The notes under the pieces: model-generated
What the model saw: only the letters and a program-made list of their open reading frames with translations
Told to the model about the DNA's origin: nothing
Databases searched by the model: none
Assembly (NCBI RefSeq): GCF_030067675.1
Contig: NZ_JASJEV010000007.1
Location: forward strand, 62,001 to 126,000
Reading direction: 5' to 3'
Source: Chelatococcus albus
GTDB taxonomy: Bacteria; Pseudomonadota; Alphaproteobacteria; Rhizobiales; Beijerinckiaceae
Length of the DNA stretch: 64,000 nucleotides
Position numbers and translations under genes: made by a program
In this document: in pieces, positions 45,335-54,842 of the stretch
How positions within the stretch are numbered: the first letter of the stretch is position 1
Layout: each line of letters starts with the position of its first letter

Positions 45335-46464
45335 CGGGACACCTCCTTGCCGGAATCGCTGGTGATGTCGAGATCGAGGTCGCGCGCCGCGGCGGTGAGC
45401 CGCCGCTCGGCCTCGGCGTCGCCGGCGAGGCGCTCCGCGGCGCGGGCAAGCGCCGCCCGCGCCTTGCCGCGCTCGCCGAGCACGGCGTAGGAGCGAACGA
45501 GCCCCAGCCAGCCGTCGACGCTGCCGCCTTCGGCCGTCAGGCGCGCCTCGAGGCTAGCGACCATGCCGCGGATGGCCGCGTCGCGCTCGGCCGGCGGCAG
45601 GGCGGCGACGGCGGCGGCCCCGCTCTCGCCGCCGAGGCGGGCCATGCGCTCGCGCACGACGGGCTGCCAGGGCGCGTCGGCCGGGCCCGAGCGGGCGAGG
45701 TCGGCGAGGAGCGCCAGCGCATCCTGCCGGCGGCCGTCCTGCTCGGCGGCGACGGCGAGGTAGAATTTCGGCTTGGGCGCGGTCCCGTCGAGCGCGAGCG
45801 CGCGTTCGAAGGCGGTCCGCGCGTCGGCGGTCACCGTGCCACCGGCGGCGACGACCATGGCCTCGCCGTAATCGGCGTAGCGCTGCGGGGCGTCGCCGAG
45901 CAGGCGCAGCGCCGCCGCATAGGCCTTCACCGCGTCCTCGGCGCGGCCGCTCTTCAGGTAGACCGGCGCCAGCACCTCCCAGCCGCGCCCGTCCTCGGGC
46001 GTCCTGGCGAGATGCGCCTCGATGCGCGCCACGGCCGCGGCGAGGTCGAGGCCGCGCGGGTCGCCCGCCAGGCGCTCCGCATGGGGCACGGAGGGCAGTT
46101 GCGGCGAGCCCAGCGCCCCGTAGAGCGCCAGCGCCACCAGCGGAATGGTGGACAGCGTCACGGCTGACGCGGCGCGGCGGCGGCGCAGGGCCGGCTCGCC
46201 CTCCTGGTCGGCGGCGGCGTGCTCGGCGGCGGCGGCGGCGCGCAGGAGCCGCCGGCCGGCCTCGGCCTTCGCCGCCTCGGCCTCCGCGGCCGTGAGGGCG
46301 CCGCGCGCCGCATCCCGCTCGATCTCGGCGATCTGCTGGCGATAGAAGGCCGCGTCATCGCCCGTGCCGTCGTCGGCGGCGGCCGTCCGCTGCCGCGACA
46401 GCGGCCACAGGACCGCGAGGACGGCAGCGCCCGTCATCAGCGCAAAGATCACCCAAATCGCCAT
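45331..46464 (-). CDS. ccmI: Cytochrome c maturation protein CcmI/CycH
   Basis: 377 residues. The first helix [20 protein letters not shown] is followed by [19 protein letters not shown] and then [20 protein letters not shown] as the second helix. A periplasmic TPR domain comes next ([35 protein letters not shown]). CcmI chaperones apocytochromes to the haem lyase. ATG 46464 gives the natural N-terminus. This is the first gene of the ccmI-E-F-H operon, all joined by 4-base overlaps. Confidence 0.94.
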   Translation of the reverse strand: MAIWVIFALMTGAAVLAVLWPLSRQRTAAADDGTGDDAAFYRQQIAEIERDAARGALTAAEAEAAKAEAGRRLLRAAAAAEHAAADQEGEPALRRRRAASAVTLSTIPLVALALYGALGSPQLPSVPHAERLAGDPRGLDLAAAVARIEAHLARTPEDGRGWEVLAPVYLKSGRAEDAVKAYAAALRLLGDAPQRYADYGEAMVVAAGGTVTADARTAFERALALDGTAPKPKFYLAVAAEQDGRRQDALALLADLARSGPADAPWQPVVRERMARLGGESGAAAVAALPPAERDAAIRGMVASLEARLTAEGGSVDGWLGLVRSYAVLGERGKARAALARAAERLAGDAEAERRLTAAARDLDLDITSDSGKEVSR

Positions 46465-46642
46465 GCGCAACCTTTAGCGCGCCGGCGGCACGATCACGAT
46501 GGCCCGCCGCGGCGACATACCGTCGCTCGGGACGACGCCGCCGGCCACCGCCGCGCGCCATCCCGCGTCCGGCGCGGCAATGCCGGCAGGCCCGGACTTC
46601 CGGCGCGGCCTTGAAGGCGGGCTCGCCGCTGCCACCCGCGCC

Positions 46643-47614
46643 TTACTTCGTGTAGCGCGGCCTTGCGGGCGGGGCGGGTTCGGGAACGGGGGCGCAGGCG
46701 AGCGGGGTCGGCGGCAGGCGGTAGATCTCGGTCGGCCCGTCGCCGATGAGGGAGCGCACCTCGAGCGCGTCGAGCGCCCTCGCCTCCTGCTCGAGCAGGC
46801 CGAGGCTGCGCTCGGCCATGATGGCCTCGGTCTGCGGCCCGGCGACGACGAGATGGTCGAGGGCGTAGCGGTAGCGGCAGATGCGCAGCGCGACCTCCTC
46901 GCGCACCCACAGGATGAGACCGATGTTCTCGGCGAGGCGCGAGCGGGCGTCCTGCAGCTCCTCGCCCGAGAGCGGCAGCGCATCCATGGAGCGGCGGCGC
47001 ACCCGGTCGGCGCTGACGACGCGGCCGGCGACGGCCCGGAAGGGGACGAGGAGCTTGCGGTCGGCCGTGACGTCGTCCGCCAGGCGGTTGTAGCGCGAGG
47101 AGGGCGAGCGGTAGGGCTCGCCGACGAGGGCGTTGTAATAGGTGGCCGGATCGGCCGTGAGGCTCTGGCCCGGCAGGGACTGGTTCCTCGCGAACCTGGC
47201 GAGCTGGTCGTCAAAGAGACTGCGGTCGTAGGCCGGCATCAGGAAGCGCCAGGCGCGGCTGCGCAGCTCCTGCTCGTCGTTGGTCGGGACGAAGCGCGAG
47301 GGCGGCTGCCCGCGCGCGCCGGCGGCGTGGGAATTGACCGAGGGCTCGATGGCGTTGCTCCAGGCCGTCTGCGTCGGGCGGCCGAAGTCGCCGGTCTCGG
47401 CGCAGGCCGCGACGAGGATGGTGGCGGCGAGAACGGGCGCGGCGGCGCAGAGCCTCCCGGCACAGCGCAGGGCGAGGCGTAGGTGGTGCCGGCGCAGCGC
47501 CGAAGGATCGCGCCAGCCGCGATGCTCTCCCTTCAGGGCCTTGATCGCGTCCTTCGATTGAAGGACGTCAGAAATCCCCAGAACGGCCGCGGCCCCTGAC
47601 CCATCTGCAAGCAA
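46643..47614 (-). CDS. Putative lipoprotein of unknown function
   Basis: 323 residues as read. A hydrophobic stretch with lipobox ILVAAC (near residue 75) is followed by a mostly helical domain. Features include ELRSRAWRFLMPAYDRSLFD, NRLADDVTADRKLLVPFRAV and ALRICRYRYALDHLVVAGPQ. No family recognised. TTG 47614 is the only start in frame before the lipobox and has GGGAG 6 bases upstream. It leaves an unusually long leader of about 70 residues, so the N-terminus is doubtful. It starts 16 bases after the preceding small gene, implying an operon. Confidence 0.65.
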   Translation of the reverse strand: MLADGSGAAAVLGISDVLQSKDAIKALKGEHRGWRDPSALRRHHLRLALRCAGRLCAAAPVLAATILVAACAETGDFGRPTQTAWSNAIEPSVNSHAAGARGQPPSRFVPTNDEQELRSRAWRFLMPAYDRSLFDDQLARFARNQSLPGQSLTADPATYYNALVGEPYRSPSSRYNRLADDVTADRKLLVPFRAVAGRVVSADRVRRRSMDALPLSGEELQDARSRLAENIGLILWVREEVALRICRYRYALDHLVVAGPQTEAIMAERSLGLLEQEARALDALEVRSLIGDGPTEIYRLPPTPLACAPVPEPAPPARPRYTK

Positions 47615-47630
47615 GACGTGCTCCCGAACC

Positions 47631-47936
47631 TCAGCCGCGCCGGCGGGGGCGAGCCGGCGGGCGCTGCGCAGGGCGGCCGCCCTGCCGCGCCGCGGGACGG
47701 CGCAGGGGCGCCTCGTCGCCGTGGCGCTCGTAGCGGATGCCGGTGAACAGGAGGATCTCGCCGCAGGGCTCGCCCGCTGCCGGGCGCGCCCGCCGCGGCC
47801 GCGCCGCCGCCTCGGGAAATGCGACGACGACGCCCCGCGTCCCCTCGGATCTCATCACCATGACGGCCTCCAGCTTCGGGCCCGGCCGGCCCCGCGGCAC
47901 CTCAACCCTCCGACCATCTCCCCTGGCGCCATTCAT
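47631..47936 (-). CDS. Small conserved-looking hypothetical protein
   Basis: 101 residues. The central part MRSEGTRGVVVAFPEAAARP and GEILLFTGIRYERHGDEAPL looks like a genuine protein, and the GIRYERH motif recalls small rhizobial proteins of unknown function. The C-terminus is Arg/Pro-rich. ATG 47936 has AAGGA close upstream; ATGs at 47861 and 47855 are alternatives. It probably forms a two-gene operon with the downstream lipoprotein and is divergent from the DUF2336 gene. Confidence 0.55.
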   Translation of the reverse strand: MNGARGDGRRVEVPRGRPGPKLEAVMVMRSEGTRGVVVAFPEAAARPRRARPAAGEPCGEILLFTGIRYERHGDEAPLRRPAARQGGRPAQRPPARPRRRG

Positions 47937-48012
47937 CCTTCGGCAGGGTTAACAGTCCGCTAACGAAGCGCCGCTAATGTCCCGGGCACAGGATTGAGCC
48001 CGCCGATCATCC

Positions 48013-49158
48013 ATGCACGACACGCCCGTTCCGGATCTCTCCGGCCTCGCCGCCCTTGCCCGCGCCGGCGACATCGACATCAGGCCAGTGCTCCTGCGCG
48101 TGCAGACGGATCTCTTCCTCGCGGCGAAGGCCCGCCCGCCCGAGGCGGTCGCCGCCTTCCGGGCGCTGGCGACGGGCCTCATCCCGGTGGTGGACGCGGG
48201 CACCCTCGCGGTGGTGGCGCAGAAGCTCGCGCCGCATCCGGATACGCCCGAGGCCGTCATCGAGGCGCTGGCGCGCGCGGGCGGCCGCGCCGAGGAGATC
48301 GTGCTCGCGCTCACCCCGAACCTGCCGGAGGAAGGGCTGACCGCCATCGCGGCGACGGGGCCCGTACGGCTCGCCGTGGCGGTGGCGCGCCGCCGCGATC
48401 TCGCCCCGCAGACGCTCGACGCGCTCGTCGCGCGCCGGCATGTCGCGCTCGACGAAGCGCTCGCCGGCAATCCGTCGCCCCTGCCGGCGGACGTGCTCGC
48501 CACGCTCGTCGCCCGCGCCCGACAGTCGGCGCACTTGCGCGCCGCGCTTGCCGCCCTGCTCCTTGAGCGCGCCGACCTCCCGGTGATCGACGCGGCTGCG
48601 CTCTACGGCGAGGCCGAGCCGGCGCGGCGCGCCGCGATCCTCGCCGAGATGGGCCGGGCCGCGGCGCTCGACGGCCGCCGCCGCGCCCTGCCGCTCGTCG
48701 ATGCGACACGGCGGGAGGCGCTCGTCCGGGCGGCCGCCCGGGGCGACAGGCCGGCCTTTTCGGTGCGCCTCGCCGACGCCTTCGGCACGTCCATCCGCGA
48801 GGCGCAGCGCCTCCTCGCCGACCCGAGCGGCGACCTCCTGGCGCTGGCGCTCCACGCCGTCGGCTTCGAGGAGGAGGAGGCCGTGCGCGTCTTCCTGACG
48901 CTCGACCCGGCGCTGGCGCAGTCGACGCAGCGCGTCTTCGCGCTCGCCGGGCGCATTCGCGCCGTGCCGCGCGAGGTCGCCGCCCGCGTCGTCTTCGCCG
49001 TTCTCGGGCGCGACACCGGCGAGGTGCGCCCGCGCGCCGCCCATGTCCCCGCCATGGCGCCGGGCGGCACGACGAGCCGGCCGGCCCTGCCCGGCCTGCG
49101 CCGCCCCGCGCCGCCCGAGCGCCCCCCCGAGACCGGGCGCGACCGTTCCGCCGGCTGA
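48013..49158 (+). CDS. DUF2336 helical-repeat protein
   Basis: 381 residues. An almost all-helical protein with HEAT-like repeats, e.g. VVAQKLAPHPDTPEAVIEAL, RAEEIVLALTPNLPEEGLTA and RHVALDEALAGNPSPLPADV. It ends in a disordered Pro/Arg-rich tail. The pattern matches DUF2336 proteins of Rhizobiales; their function is not known to me. Single gene, divergent from the small gene at 47936. Confidence 0.8.
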   Translation: MHDTPVPDLSGLAALARAGDIDIRPVLLRVQTDLFLAAKARPPEAVAAFRALATGLIPVVDAGTLAVVAQKLAPHPDTPEAVIEALARAGGRAEEIVLALTPNLPEEGLTAIAATGPVRLAVAVARRRDLAPQTLDALVARRHVALDEALAGNPSPLPADVLATLVARARQSAHLRAALAALLLERADLPVIDAAALYGEAEPARRAAILAEMGRAAALDGRRRALPLVDATRREALVRAAARGDRPAFSVRLADAFGTSIREAQRLLADPSGDLLALALHAVGFEEEEAVRVFLTLDPALAQSTQRVFALAGRIRAVPREVAARVVFAVLGRDTGEVRPRAAHVPAMAPGGTTSRPALPGLRRPAPPERPPETGRDRSAG

Positions 49159-49169
49159 GGGCCGGGCGG

Positions 49170-49300
49170 GCACCACGCCCGGTCGTCCCGGGGTCGGGCG
49201 GAGCAAGGAGCCCGGGATCCGGAACCGATGCGGGGGAACCGGAAAGGCGCGGCGCCGGTCGCGCCCCTGTCCGCACCGCCATCGCTTCCGGGGCGGCGGC
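49170..49300 (+). repeat. Dispersed intergenic repeat, copy 9
   Basis: GGTCGTCCCGGGGTCGGGCG, AGCAAGGAGCCCGGGATCCG and GAACCGATGCG are in family order, then a spacer and CGCTTCCGGGGCGGCGG. It lies between the DUF2336 gene and DUF1491. Confidence 0.75.
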
Positions 49301-49318
49301 CCCTCGGCCCTGCCGGGG

Positions 49319-49663
49319 CTAGTCCGCCGCGACCTCCAGGAAATGCCGTCCCACGCGGTCCTCCACCTCGACCACCCAGACGTCCGGGTCGAAGGAGATC
49401 TCGCGGCGCAGGCGCTCCTCGGCGGCGAGGGGCGTCGCCTCGGCGCCGAGATCGACGGCGACGAAGCGGCGCTCCTCGGCGCGCTCCTCGTAGAAGCTTT
49501 GCGGCGCCGGGCCGTAGAGTGCCGCCGTGCCGTCGAGCCGGTCGACCTTGACGAAGACGGTGCCGGCCTCCGCCGCGCCGCGCCGGCGCAGCACGGCATA
49601 GGCCCCCCCCACGGCGCAGCGCCGGAGGTAGGCGGAGACCCAGATGTCGGTGCGCAGGCGCAT
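49319..49663 (-). CDS. DUF1491 family protein
   Basis: 114 residues. MRLRTDIWVSAYLRRCAVGG, then GTVFVKVDRLDGTAALYGPA and the C-terminal DPDVWVVEVEDRVGRHFLEV fit the small alphaproteobacterial DUF1491 family. Its function is unknown. ATG 49663; a longer frame upstream is not protein-like. Genes for a peptidoglycan-binding protein and a PAS kinase precede it on the same strand. Confidence 0.85.
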   Translation of the reverse strand: MRLRTDIWVSAYLRRCAVGGAYAVLRRRGAAEAGTVFVKVDRLDGTAALYGPAPQSFYEERAEERRFVAVDLGAEATPLAAEERLRREISFDPDVWVVEVEDRVGRHFLEVAAD

Positions 49664-49861
49664 GGCGTCGGGCGGAGGATGGGGCGGGTCGAATCGTCCG
49701 GGGGCGGAACGGCGGAAGTCCATTCTCTGCCCCGAGCCGGGCCCTTCGCCAATGGTCCTTCGGCACCTCGCCAGGCCCCGCCGGCGGCGCGCTCCCCGCC
49801 GCCCCCTCCCCGGCGGGCCGCGGGGCGGCACAAGGCGAGGGCCGCCCCTTCGTCGCGCCTT

Positions 49862-50542
49862 CTACTCGATCGGCATGCCCGCGGCGGCCGAGAGGGCCTT
49901 CACGACGCGCGGGCCGAGTTCGCCGGTGACCGGCAGGCCCTTGTCCTTCTCGAAGCGCTCGATGGCGGTGCGGGTGGCCGCGCCCATCAGGCCGTCGGGC
50001 TTGACGCCGTAGCCGAGCTTGGCAAGCGCGCGCTGCGCCGCGAGCACCGGGCGCTGGGCCTCGGCCCGCGGCTCGCCGGTGCGGATGAGGTCGCCGATGG
50101 CGTCGCGGGCAAGCGGGCGCGGCGCAGTTCCCTGAGCCGACGGCTGGGTGGCGCGGGCCATCGCGTCGGCGAGGGCGGCCTGTTCCGTCGGCTGCGGGGC
50201 GAGCTCCGCCGGGCGGCTCGGCGGCAGGGCGGGGGCCATCTCCGTCTGCCGCGGCGGCAGGCGCGCGTCGCGGCGCAGCTCGCCCCTGTCCGCGCCGAAG
50301 AGCGGGGCCGGATGCTGGCTGCGCTGCAGCACCACGGCATTCACGACGATCGCGGCCGCGAAGCCGAGGAAGACCAGGGCGCCGAAGCTGCGCCCCGGGC
50401 GGCGGACGAGGAGGCCGAGAAGCCGGCGCGCGAGCCCCGCCTTGCGCGCGCCGCGCTTCGCCCCCGCCCGGCCCGCCGTGCGCGTCGGCGGACGGTCGTA
50501 GAGGACGAAGTCGTTGTCGGATCGGGCGAGGGCTTCACGCAC
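49862..50542 (-). CDS. Membrane-anchored peptidoglycan-binding protein
   Basis: 226 residues. The N-terminus MREALARSDNDFVLYDRPPT and a basic cytoplasmic region precede one transmembrane helix (FGALVFLGFAAAIVVNAVVL). A Pro-rich linker follows. The C-terminal PG_binding_1 domain is LAAQRALAKLGYGVKPDGLM, then GAATRTAIERFEKDKGL and VTGELGPRVV. The GTG start at 50542 overlaps the end of the upstream kinase gene by 8 bases. It may tether the envelope to the kinase's signalling. Confidence 0.82.
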   Translation of the reverse strand: MREALARSDNDFVLYDRPPTRTAGRAGAKRGARKAGLARRLLGLLVRRPGRSFGALVFLGFAAAIVVNAVVLQRSQHPAPLFGADRGELRRDARLPPRQTEMAPALPPSRPAELAPQPTEQAALADAMARATQPSAQGTAPRPLARDAIGDLIRTGEPRAEAQRPVLAAQRALAKLGYGVKPDGLMGAATRTAIERFEKDKGLPVTGELGPRVVKALSAAAGMPIE

Positions 50543-52367
50543 GTTTCTTCACCGCATCTCGTTCGGTCGGGGCCGCCTGGCGCCGGGCGAGCGGCACCTC
50601 CGCGGCGAGGCTCGTCGCCGCCGCGGGCGCGACACGGCAATCCTGCGGCAGCGCCACCGTCACCGTCGTGCCCTCGCCCGGCGTGCTCGCGATCGTCATC
50701 GTGCCGTGGTGCAGCCCGACGAGGCCCCGCACCACCGACAGGCCGAGCCCCGTGCCCTCCTGCGGCCACCCGCGCGGCCGCTCCGGGGCGGAGCGCACCT
50801 GGAAGAAGGGATCTCCGAGGCGCGGCAGGTCGCGCTCGCCGATGCCGATGCCCGTGTCGGCGACAACGAGGACGAAGCGGTCGCTCGTGCGCCGGACGCT
50901 GACCGTCACGCGGCCGCCGGCAGGCGTGAACTTCAGGGCGTTCGACAGGAGGTTGATGAGGATCTGCTTGAGCGCCCGGCGATCGGCGACGATCTCGCCG
51001 CGGTCGGCGGCGATGTCGCGCTGAAGCACGATGCCGGCCTCGTCGGCCTTGAGCTGCATGAGGTCGCAGCAGCCGCGGGCGAGCTCCGCCGTGTCGAAGG
51101 CCTCGGGCGCGAGGTCGACGTGGCCCGCTTCGATGCGCGAGAGGTCGAGCAGCGTGTTGACGACGTCGAGCAGGTGGCGGCCCGAGTCGCGGATGATGCC
51201 GGCGTATTCGCGCCGGCGCGCCTCGTCCGCCGGGGCGAGCGTGCCGCTCGCCAGCATCTCGGAGAAGCCGATGACGGCATTGAGCGGCGTGCGCAGCTCG
51301 TGGCTGACGGTGGCGAGGAAGCGGCCCTTCTGCTCGCTCGCCCGCTCGGCCTCGGCGCGGGCCGCCTCGCGCTCGGCCTCGTGGCTCCTGCGCTCGGTGA
51401 TGTCGCGGATCACGGCGACGACGGCATGCGTGTCGGCGTCGGCGCCAGCGGGCGCCGGCCCTGCCGGCTCCGGCCGCTGCGCGCGCATCTCCACCCAGGC
51501 GACCTCGGTCGGCGCGCGCCCGCCCTCCCCCGCGACGCTGCGATGCAGGCGGAACTCGACCGTCACGGCGACGCCGCGGTGCGCCGCATCGGCGAGCGCC
51601 TTGAGATAGAGCGGCCGGTCGGCCACATGCACGCGGTCGAACAGGCCGCGGCCGTGCAGGCTGCGGGCCGGCACGCCGACGAGGCGTTCGGCGGCGGCGC
51701 TGGCGAAGACCACGGCGCCGCCGCGCTCGTGCCAGGTGACAAGGTCCCCGATGGTTTCGAGCACGGCCCGGTCGCGCGCCTCGCGCCGGGCGCGGTCGCC
51801 GAGCCGCTCGGACTCGCGCCGGCAGGCGGCGAGGCCGAGGGCGGCGGCATAGGCGACGGCGGTGACGAGGAATGCGGGCATGGCGGCGGCCGGTGCCCCG
51901 CCCCCGGAGGCGGCGAGCCAGCCGGCGGCATCGGCGGCGGCGACGCCGACGGCCGCCGCGGCGGCGATCAGGCTCGCGGCGACGACGGCCCGGCGCGAGC
52001 CGGAGAGAAGCGCCTCGAGCGGCACGGCGACGAGCCAGGCGATCGCGGGCGATTCGGCCCCGCCCGTGGCGCAGGCGACGGCCGCGACGATGAGCGCGAA
52101 GGCGGCGGACGACAGGGCGTGCGCGAGATCGAGCCGCCCGGTGCGCGACAGCAGGGCGACGGCGGCGATGGGCAGGGCAAGGGCGGCGAGCGCCACCGTC
52201 TGCGCGCCGGAGGGCACGCCCCAGAGGGCGAGATAGGGCGGCACGGCGGCGAGCGCCACGAAGCCCGCGACGAGGCGGGTCAGGATGAACTGCTCGTGGC
52301 GCGCGCATGCCTCGGCATCCGCCGCGGCCGCCGGATGGACCAGCGCCGCAAGCCGTGCCCGGATCAT
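50535..52367 (-). CDS. Multi-TM PAS sensor histidine kinase, DivJ/PleC type
   Basis: 610 residues. Several transmembrane helices lie in the first about 190 residues. A PAS domain follows (TIGDLVTWHERGGAVVFASA, then ERLVGVPARSLHGRGLFDRV). The H-box ATVSHELRTPLNAVIGFSEM has the His near 355, followed by LLDLSRIEAGHVDL. ATP-binding boxes are NLLSNALKF, ADTGIGIGERDL and GTGLGLSVV. The core resembles the cell-cycle kinases DivJ/PleC, and the multi-TM plus PAS layout suits DivJ, but orthology is not established. ATG 52367 begins MIRARLAALVHPAAAAD. Confidence 0.85.
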   Translation of the reverse strand: MIRARLAALVHPAAAADAEACARHEQFILTRLVAGFVALAAVPPYLALWGVPSGAQTVALAALALPIAAVALLSRTGRLDLAHALSSAAFALIVAAVACATGGAESPAIAWLVAVPLEALLSGSRRAVVAASLIAAAAAVGVAAADAAGWLAASGGGAPAAAMPAFLVTAVAYAAALGLAACRRESERLGDRARREARDRAVLETIGDLVTWHERGGAVVFASAAAERLVGVPARSLHGRGLFDRVHVADRPLYLKALADAAHRGVAVTVEFRLHRSVAGEGGRAPTEVAWVEMRAQRPEPAGPAPAGADADTHAVVAVIRDITERRSHEAEREAARAEAERASEQKGRFLATVSHELRTPLNAVIGFSEMLASGTLAPADEARRREYAGIIRDSGRHLLDVVNTLLDLSRIEAGHVDLAPEAFDTAELARGCCDLMQLKADEAGIVLQRDIAADRGEIVADRRALKQILINLLSNALKFTPAGGRVTVSVRRTSDRFVLVVADTGIGIGERDLPRLGDPFFQVRSAPERPRGWPQEGTGLGLSVVRGLVGLHHGTMTIASTPGEGTTVTVALPQDCRVAPAAATSLAAEVPLARRQAAPTERDAVKKRA

Positions 52368-52783
52368 CGATGCCGACGGGGACAACGCCACACTCACCGT
52401 CGCGCGCTTGAAGGGCGCGCGCTCCTCCACTCTGCTGCCGGCACCATCGCAGCCCCCGCTTAAGCGAACGCTAAAGCTGCGCCGCAGCAGGCCCGCCGCC
52501 GCGGCCGGAAAGCCCTGAAAACGCCTGGGCCCGCGGCGCCCGAGCCGAAACTTCCGCATAACGTAAACAACCGCTCAACGACTGCTGGAATCACCGCCCC
52601 AGCAGAACGCACGCGCCCTCAACGCCCCCTTCCCCCGCGCGCCGCAATTCGATTCAAATTCTACGCATCGCCTTGAGACGATCTTCGCAGGCCCTGCCCC
52701 ACAGTCGCGACGAGACGGCGGAGGGCCGGCAGCTCCCACGGGCTGCGGGGCCGCGCCCCAACCGGTACGGGGAGGTTCGAGCC
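52368..52783. other. Divergent intergenic region without a gene
   Basis: About 415 bases between the kinase and the DUF5330-like gene. The stretch around 52555-52690 is less GC-rich, with ACGTAAACAACCG and AATTCGATTCAAATTCTACG, and probably contains the promoters of both genes. No coding frame or clear hairpin found. Confidence 0.5.
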
Positions 52784-53137
52784 ATGGCCTACATCCTGCG
52801 GAGCGCCTTCTTCATCGGCGCGATCTACATGATGTCGCCGGTCGAGACCGTTCCTCCGCCCGCCACGGCAACGGGCGGCCTCAGCGGCGCGACCGCGGCC
52901 ATGGCGCGCCCCCTGCCGGCGCTCGGCGGCGCCGGGGTCAAGGACGCCATGACGCTCGCGGGCGAGGCGGCGCGGGTGTGGTCGGACCTCGATCCGCAGA
53001 CGCGCGAACGGCTGCTCGACCTCCTCGCCGAGCGCCGTCCGGCCGCGGGCCGCGCCACACCGTCGGCCGATACCCTCTCCGGTCGCGACCGGGCCGTTCC
53101 GTGGCGCGGCGAGGCCGCCCGCGGCACCCAGGGCTGA
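52784..53137 (+). CDS. Small rhizobial protein, DUF5330-like
   Basis: 117 residues. An N-terminal hydrophobic segment (MAYILRSAFFIGAIYMMSPV) is followed by Ala/Pro-rich sequence. A short helical segment (KDAMTLAGEAARVWSDLDPQ, then TRERLLDLLAE) and a disordered tail complete it. Start and size resemble the DUF5330 family, which I recall next to sufE in Rhizobiales. ATG 52784 has GGGGAGG upstream. Function unknown; the family assignment is tentative. Confidence 0.65.
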   Translation: MAYILRSAFFIGAIYMMSPVETVPPPATATGGLSGATAAMARPLPALGGAGVKDAMTLAGEAARVWSDLDPQTRERLLDLLAERRPAAGRATPSADTLSGRDRAVPWRGEAARGTQG

Positions 53138-53283
53138 GACGAGGCGCGACAAGTCGCGGCAATCGCGCGGCCGGGGGGCCGATGCGCCGCTCGCACTCTC
53201 GCGGTCGGGCGAAAAACCCCATATAGAGAACGAAGCGGGCGCGACCTGAGGCGCCCGCCAGCCTGCGGGACGACAGACACGCA

Positions 53284-53718
53284 ATGCAGCCGCCGCTCGA
53301 CGAGATCCTCGAGAACTTCGAGTTCCTCGACGATTGGGACGATCGCTATCGCTACCTGATCGAGCTCGGCCGGACGCTCGAGCCGCTGCCGGATGCCGCG
53401 CGCACGGACGCCAACAAGGTGCGCGGCTGCGCGAGCCAGGTGTGGCTCGAGACGATGGTCGACGGGGCCGGTGCCCCCGCGCCGGTGCTCACCTTCCGCG
53501 GCGACAGCGACGCCCACATCGTGCGCGGCCTCGTCGCCCTCGTCTTCGCGATCTATTCCGGGCAGCCGGCCCGCCACATCCTCGACACCGACGCGCTCGA
53601 CGTCTTCCGCCATCTCGGCCTGTCCGAGCACCTGACGCCGCAGCGCTCGAACGGCCTGCGCTCCATGGTCGAGCGCATCAAGGGCGACGCCCGCAGAGCG
53701 CTCGCGGCGGCGGCCTGA
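53284..53718 (+). CDS. sufE: Cysteine desulfuration protein SufE
   Basis: 144 residues. EILENFEFLDDWDDRYRYLI and ELGRTLEPLPDAARTDANKV lead to the active-site Cys in RGCASQVWLE (near 49). HLTPQRSNGLRSMVERIK is at the C-terminus. SufE takes persulfide sulfur from SufS for Fe-S cluster assembly. It is a standalone gene here, without sufBCDS. Confidence 0.96.
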   Translation: MQPPLDEILENFEFLDDWDDRYRYLIELGRTLEPLPDAARTDANKVRGCASQVWLETMVDGAGAPAPVLTFRGDSDAHIVRGLVALVFAIYSGQPARHILDTDALDVFRHLGLSEHLTPQRSNGLRSMVERIKGDARRALAAAA

Positions 53719-53898
53719 GGCCGTCCTTGGGGCGAACGCCTCCCATCCCGGACGCCGCATCGGCCGCCGTCCGCCCGGCGGCAGCGGGCCCGCGTGCGGG
53801 AAGCGCCTTGCGCGCCGCCTCTCCCCGATGAAGGCACGACCTCTCACCTCTCCGGCGGGGAGCGCCCGTGAACCGCGCGCGTTCCGGTCCGCCGACGG

Positions 53899-53931
53899 CC
53901 GGAAAATGCGAACGGGGCCCTGCGGCCCCGT
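53899..53931 (-). terminator. Terminator after the superoxide dismutase gene
   Basis: ACGGGGCC (53912-53919) pairs with GGCCCCGT (53924-53931). On the minus strand it is followed by TCGCATTTTCC. It lies 25 bases after the sod stop, between convergent sufE and sod, and may work for both. Confidence 0.7.
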
Positions 53932-53955
53932 CCATCGGGCCTGTCGCCGGCGCCG

Positions 53956-54666
53956 TCAGCGCGCCGCCTCGTCGTACATCTTCTCGACGTATTCCCAGTT
54001 GACGAGGTTGTCGACGAAGGCCTTGAGGTAGTCCGGCCGGCGGTTGCGGTAGTCGATGTAGTAGGAATGCTCCCACACGTCGACGCCGAGGATGGGCCTT
54101 GCCCCGTGCACCAGCGGGTTCTCGCCGTTCGGCGTCTTCATGATCTCGAGCTTGCCGTTCCTCAGCGCCAGCCAGGCCCAGCCCGAGCCGAACTGCGCCA
54201 CCCCCGCCTGGATGAAGTCCGCCTTGAACTTCTCCACCGAGCCGAGATCCTCGATGATCTTCTTCTCGAGCTTGCCCGGCAGCTTGGCGCTGCCGCCGTT
54301 CGGCTTCATCCACTGCCAGAAGTGGATGTGGTTGTAGTGCTGGCCGGCATTGTTGAACAGCGCCGCGTTCTTGCCGAAGGAGCCCTTCACCACCTCCTCC
54401 AGCGTCTTGCCGGCGAACTCCGTGCCCTCGAGCAGCTTGTTGCCGTTGTCGACATAGGCCTTGTGGTGCTTGTCGTGGTGGTACTCCAGCGTCTCCTTCG
54501 ACATGTACGGCTGCAGCGCGTCGTAGGCGTAGGGCAGGTCAGGCAGCGTGAAGGACATCGCGGACTCCTTGGCTTCGACCGTCAAGGTCGGGATCGATGA
54601 GCTCACCATCGTGCCGCCGGCAAGCGCAAGGCCGGTCAGCAACATATCGCGGCGTCTGAGGGTCAT
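53956..54666 (-). CDS. sodB: Superoxide dismutase (Fe/Mn family) with Tat-type leader and internal start
   Basis: 236 residues. The leader MTLRRRDMLLTGLALAGGTM has a twin-arginine motif and hydrophobic core. The mature enzyme begins SFTLPDLPYAYDALQPYMSK. Metal ligands are His in EYHHDKHH and His in HYNHIHFWQW, plus Asp and His in GVDVWEHSYY. The Gln in NNAGQH favours the iron type. A second in-frame ATG at 54558 is preceded by AAGGAG with a 6-base spacer and would give a leaderless cytoplasmic enzyme of about 200 residues, so two products may be made. Confidence 0.93.
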   Translation of the reverse strand: MTLRRRDMLLTGLALAGGTMVSSSIPTLTVEAKESAMSFTLPDLPYAYDALQPYMSKETLEYHHDKHHKAYVDNGNKLLEGTEFAGKTLEEVVKGSFGKNAALFNNAGQHYNHIHFWQWMKPNGGSAKLPGKLEKKIIEDLGSVEKFKADFIQAGVAQFGSGWAWLALRNGKLEIMKTPNGENPLVHGARPILGVDVWEHSYYIDYRNRRPDYLKAFVDNLVNWEYVEKMYDEAAR

Positions 54667-54842
54667 GGCAGACTCGCTCGCTGAGCGACAGGGTGTCGCC
54701 ACACCGGCTTACTTATGACCGCCGCCGGGCGCGGGCAAGCGCCCGCAGGGGCGCCCGTGCCATTCTGTTGGCAGCGGTCAACGATGTCTTTACTGTGCCG
54801 GGTCAAGGCATTGCCGAATGTCCTTCAAGGGTGTTGCGTCGC

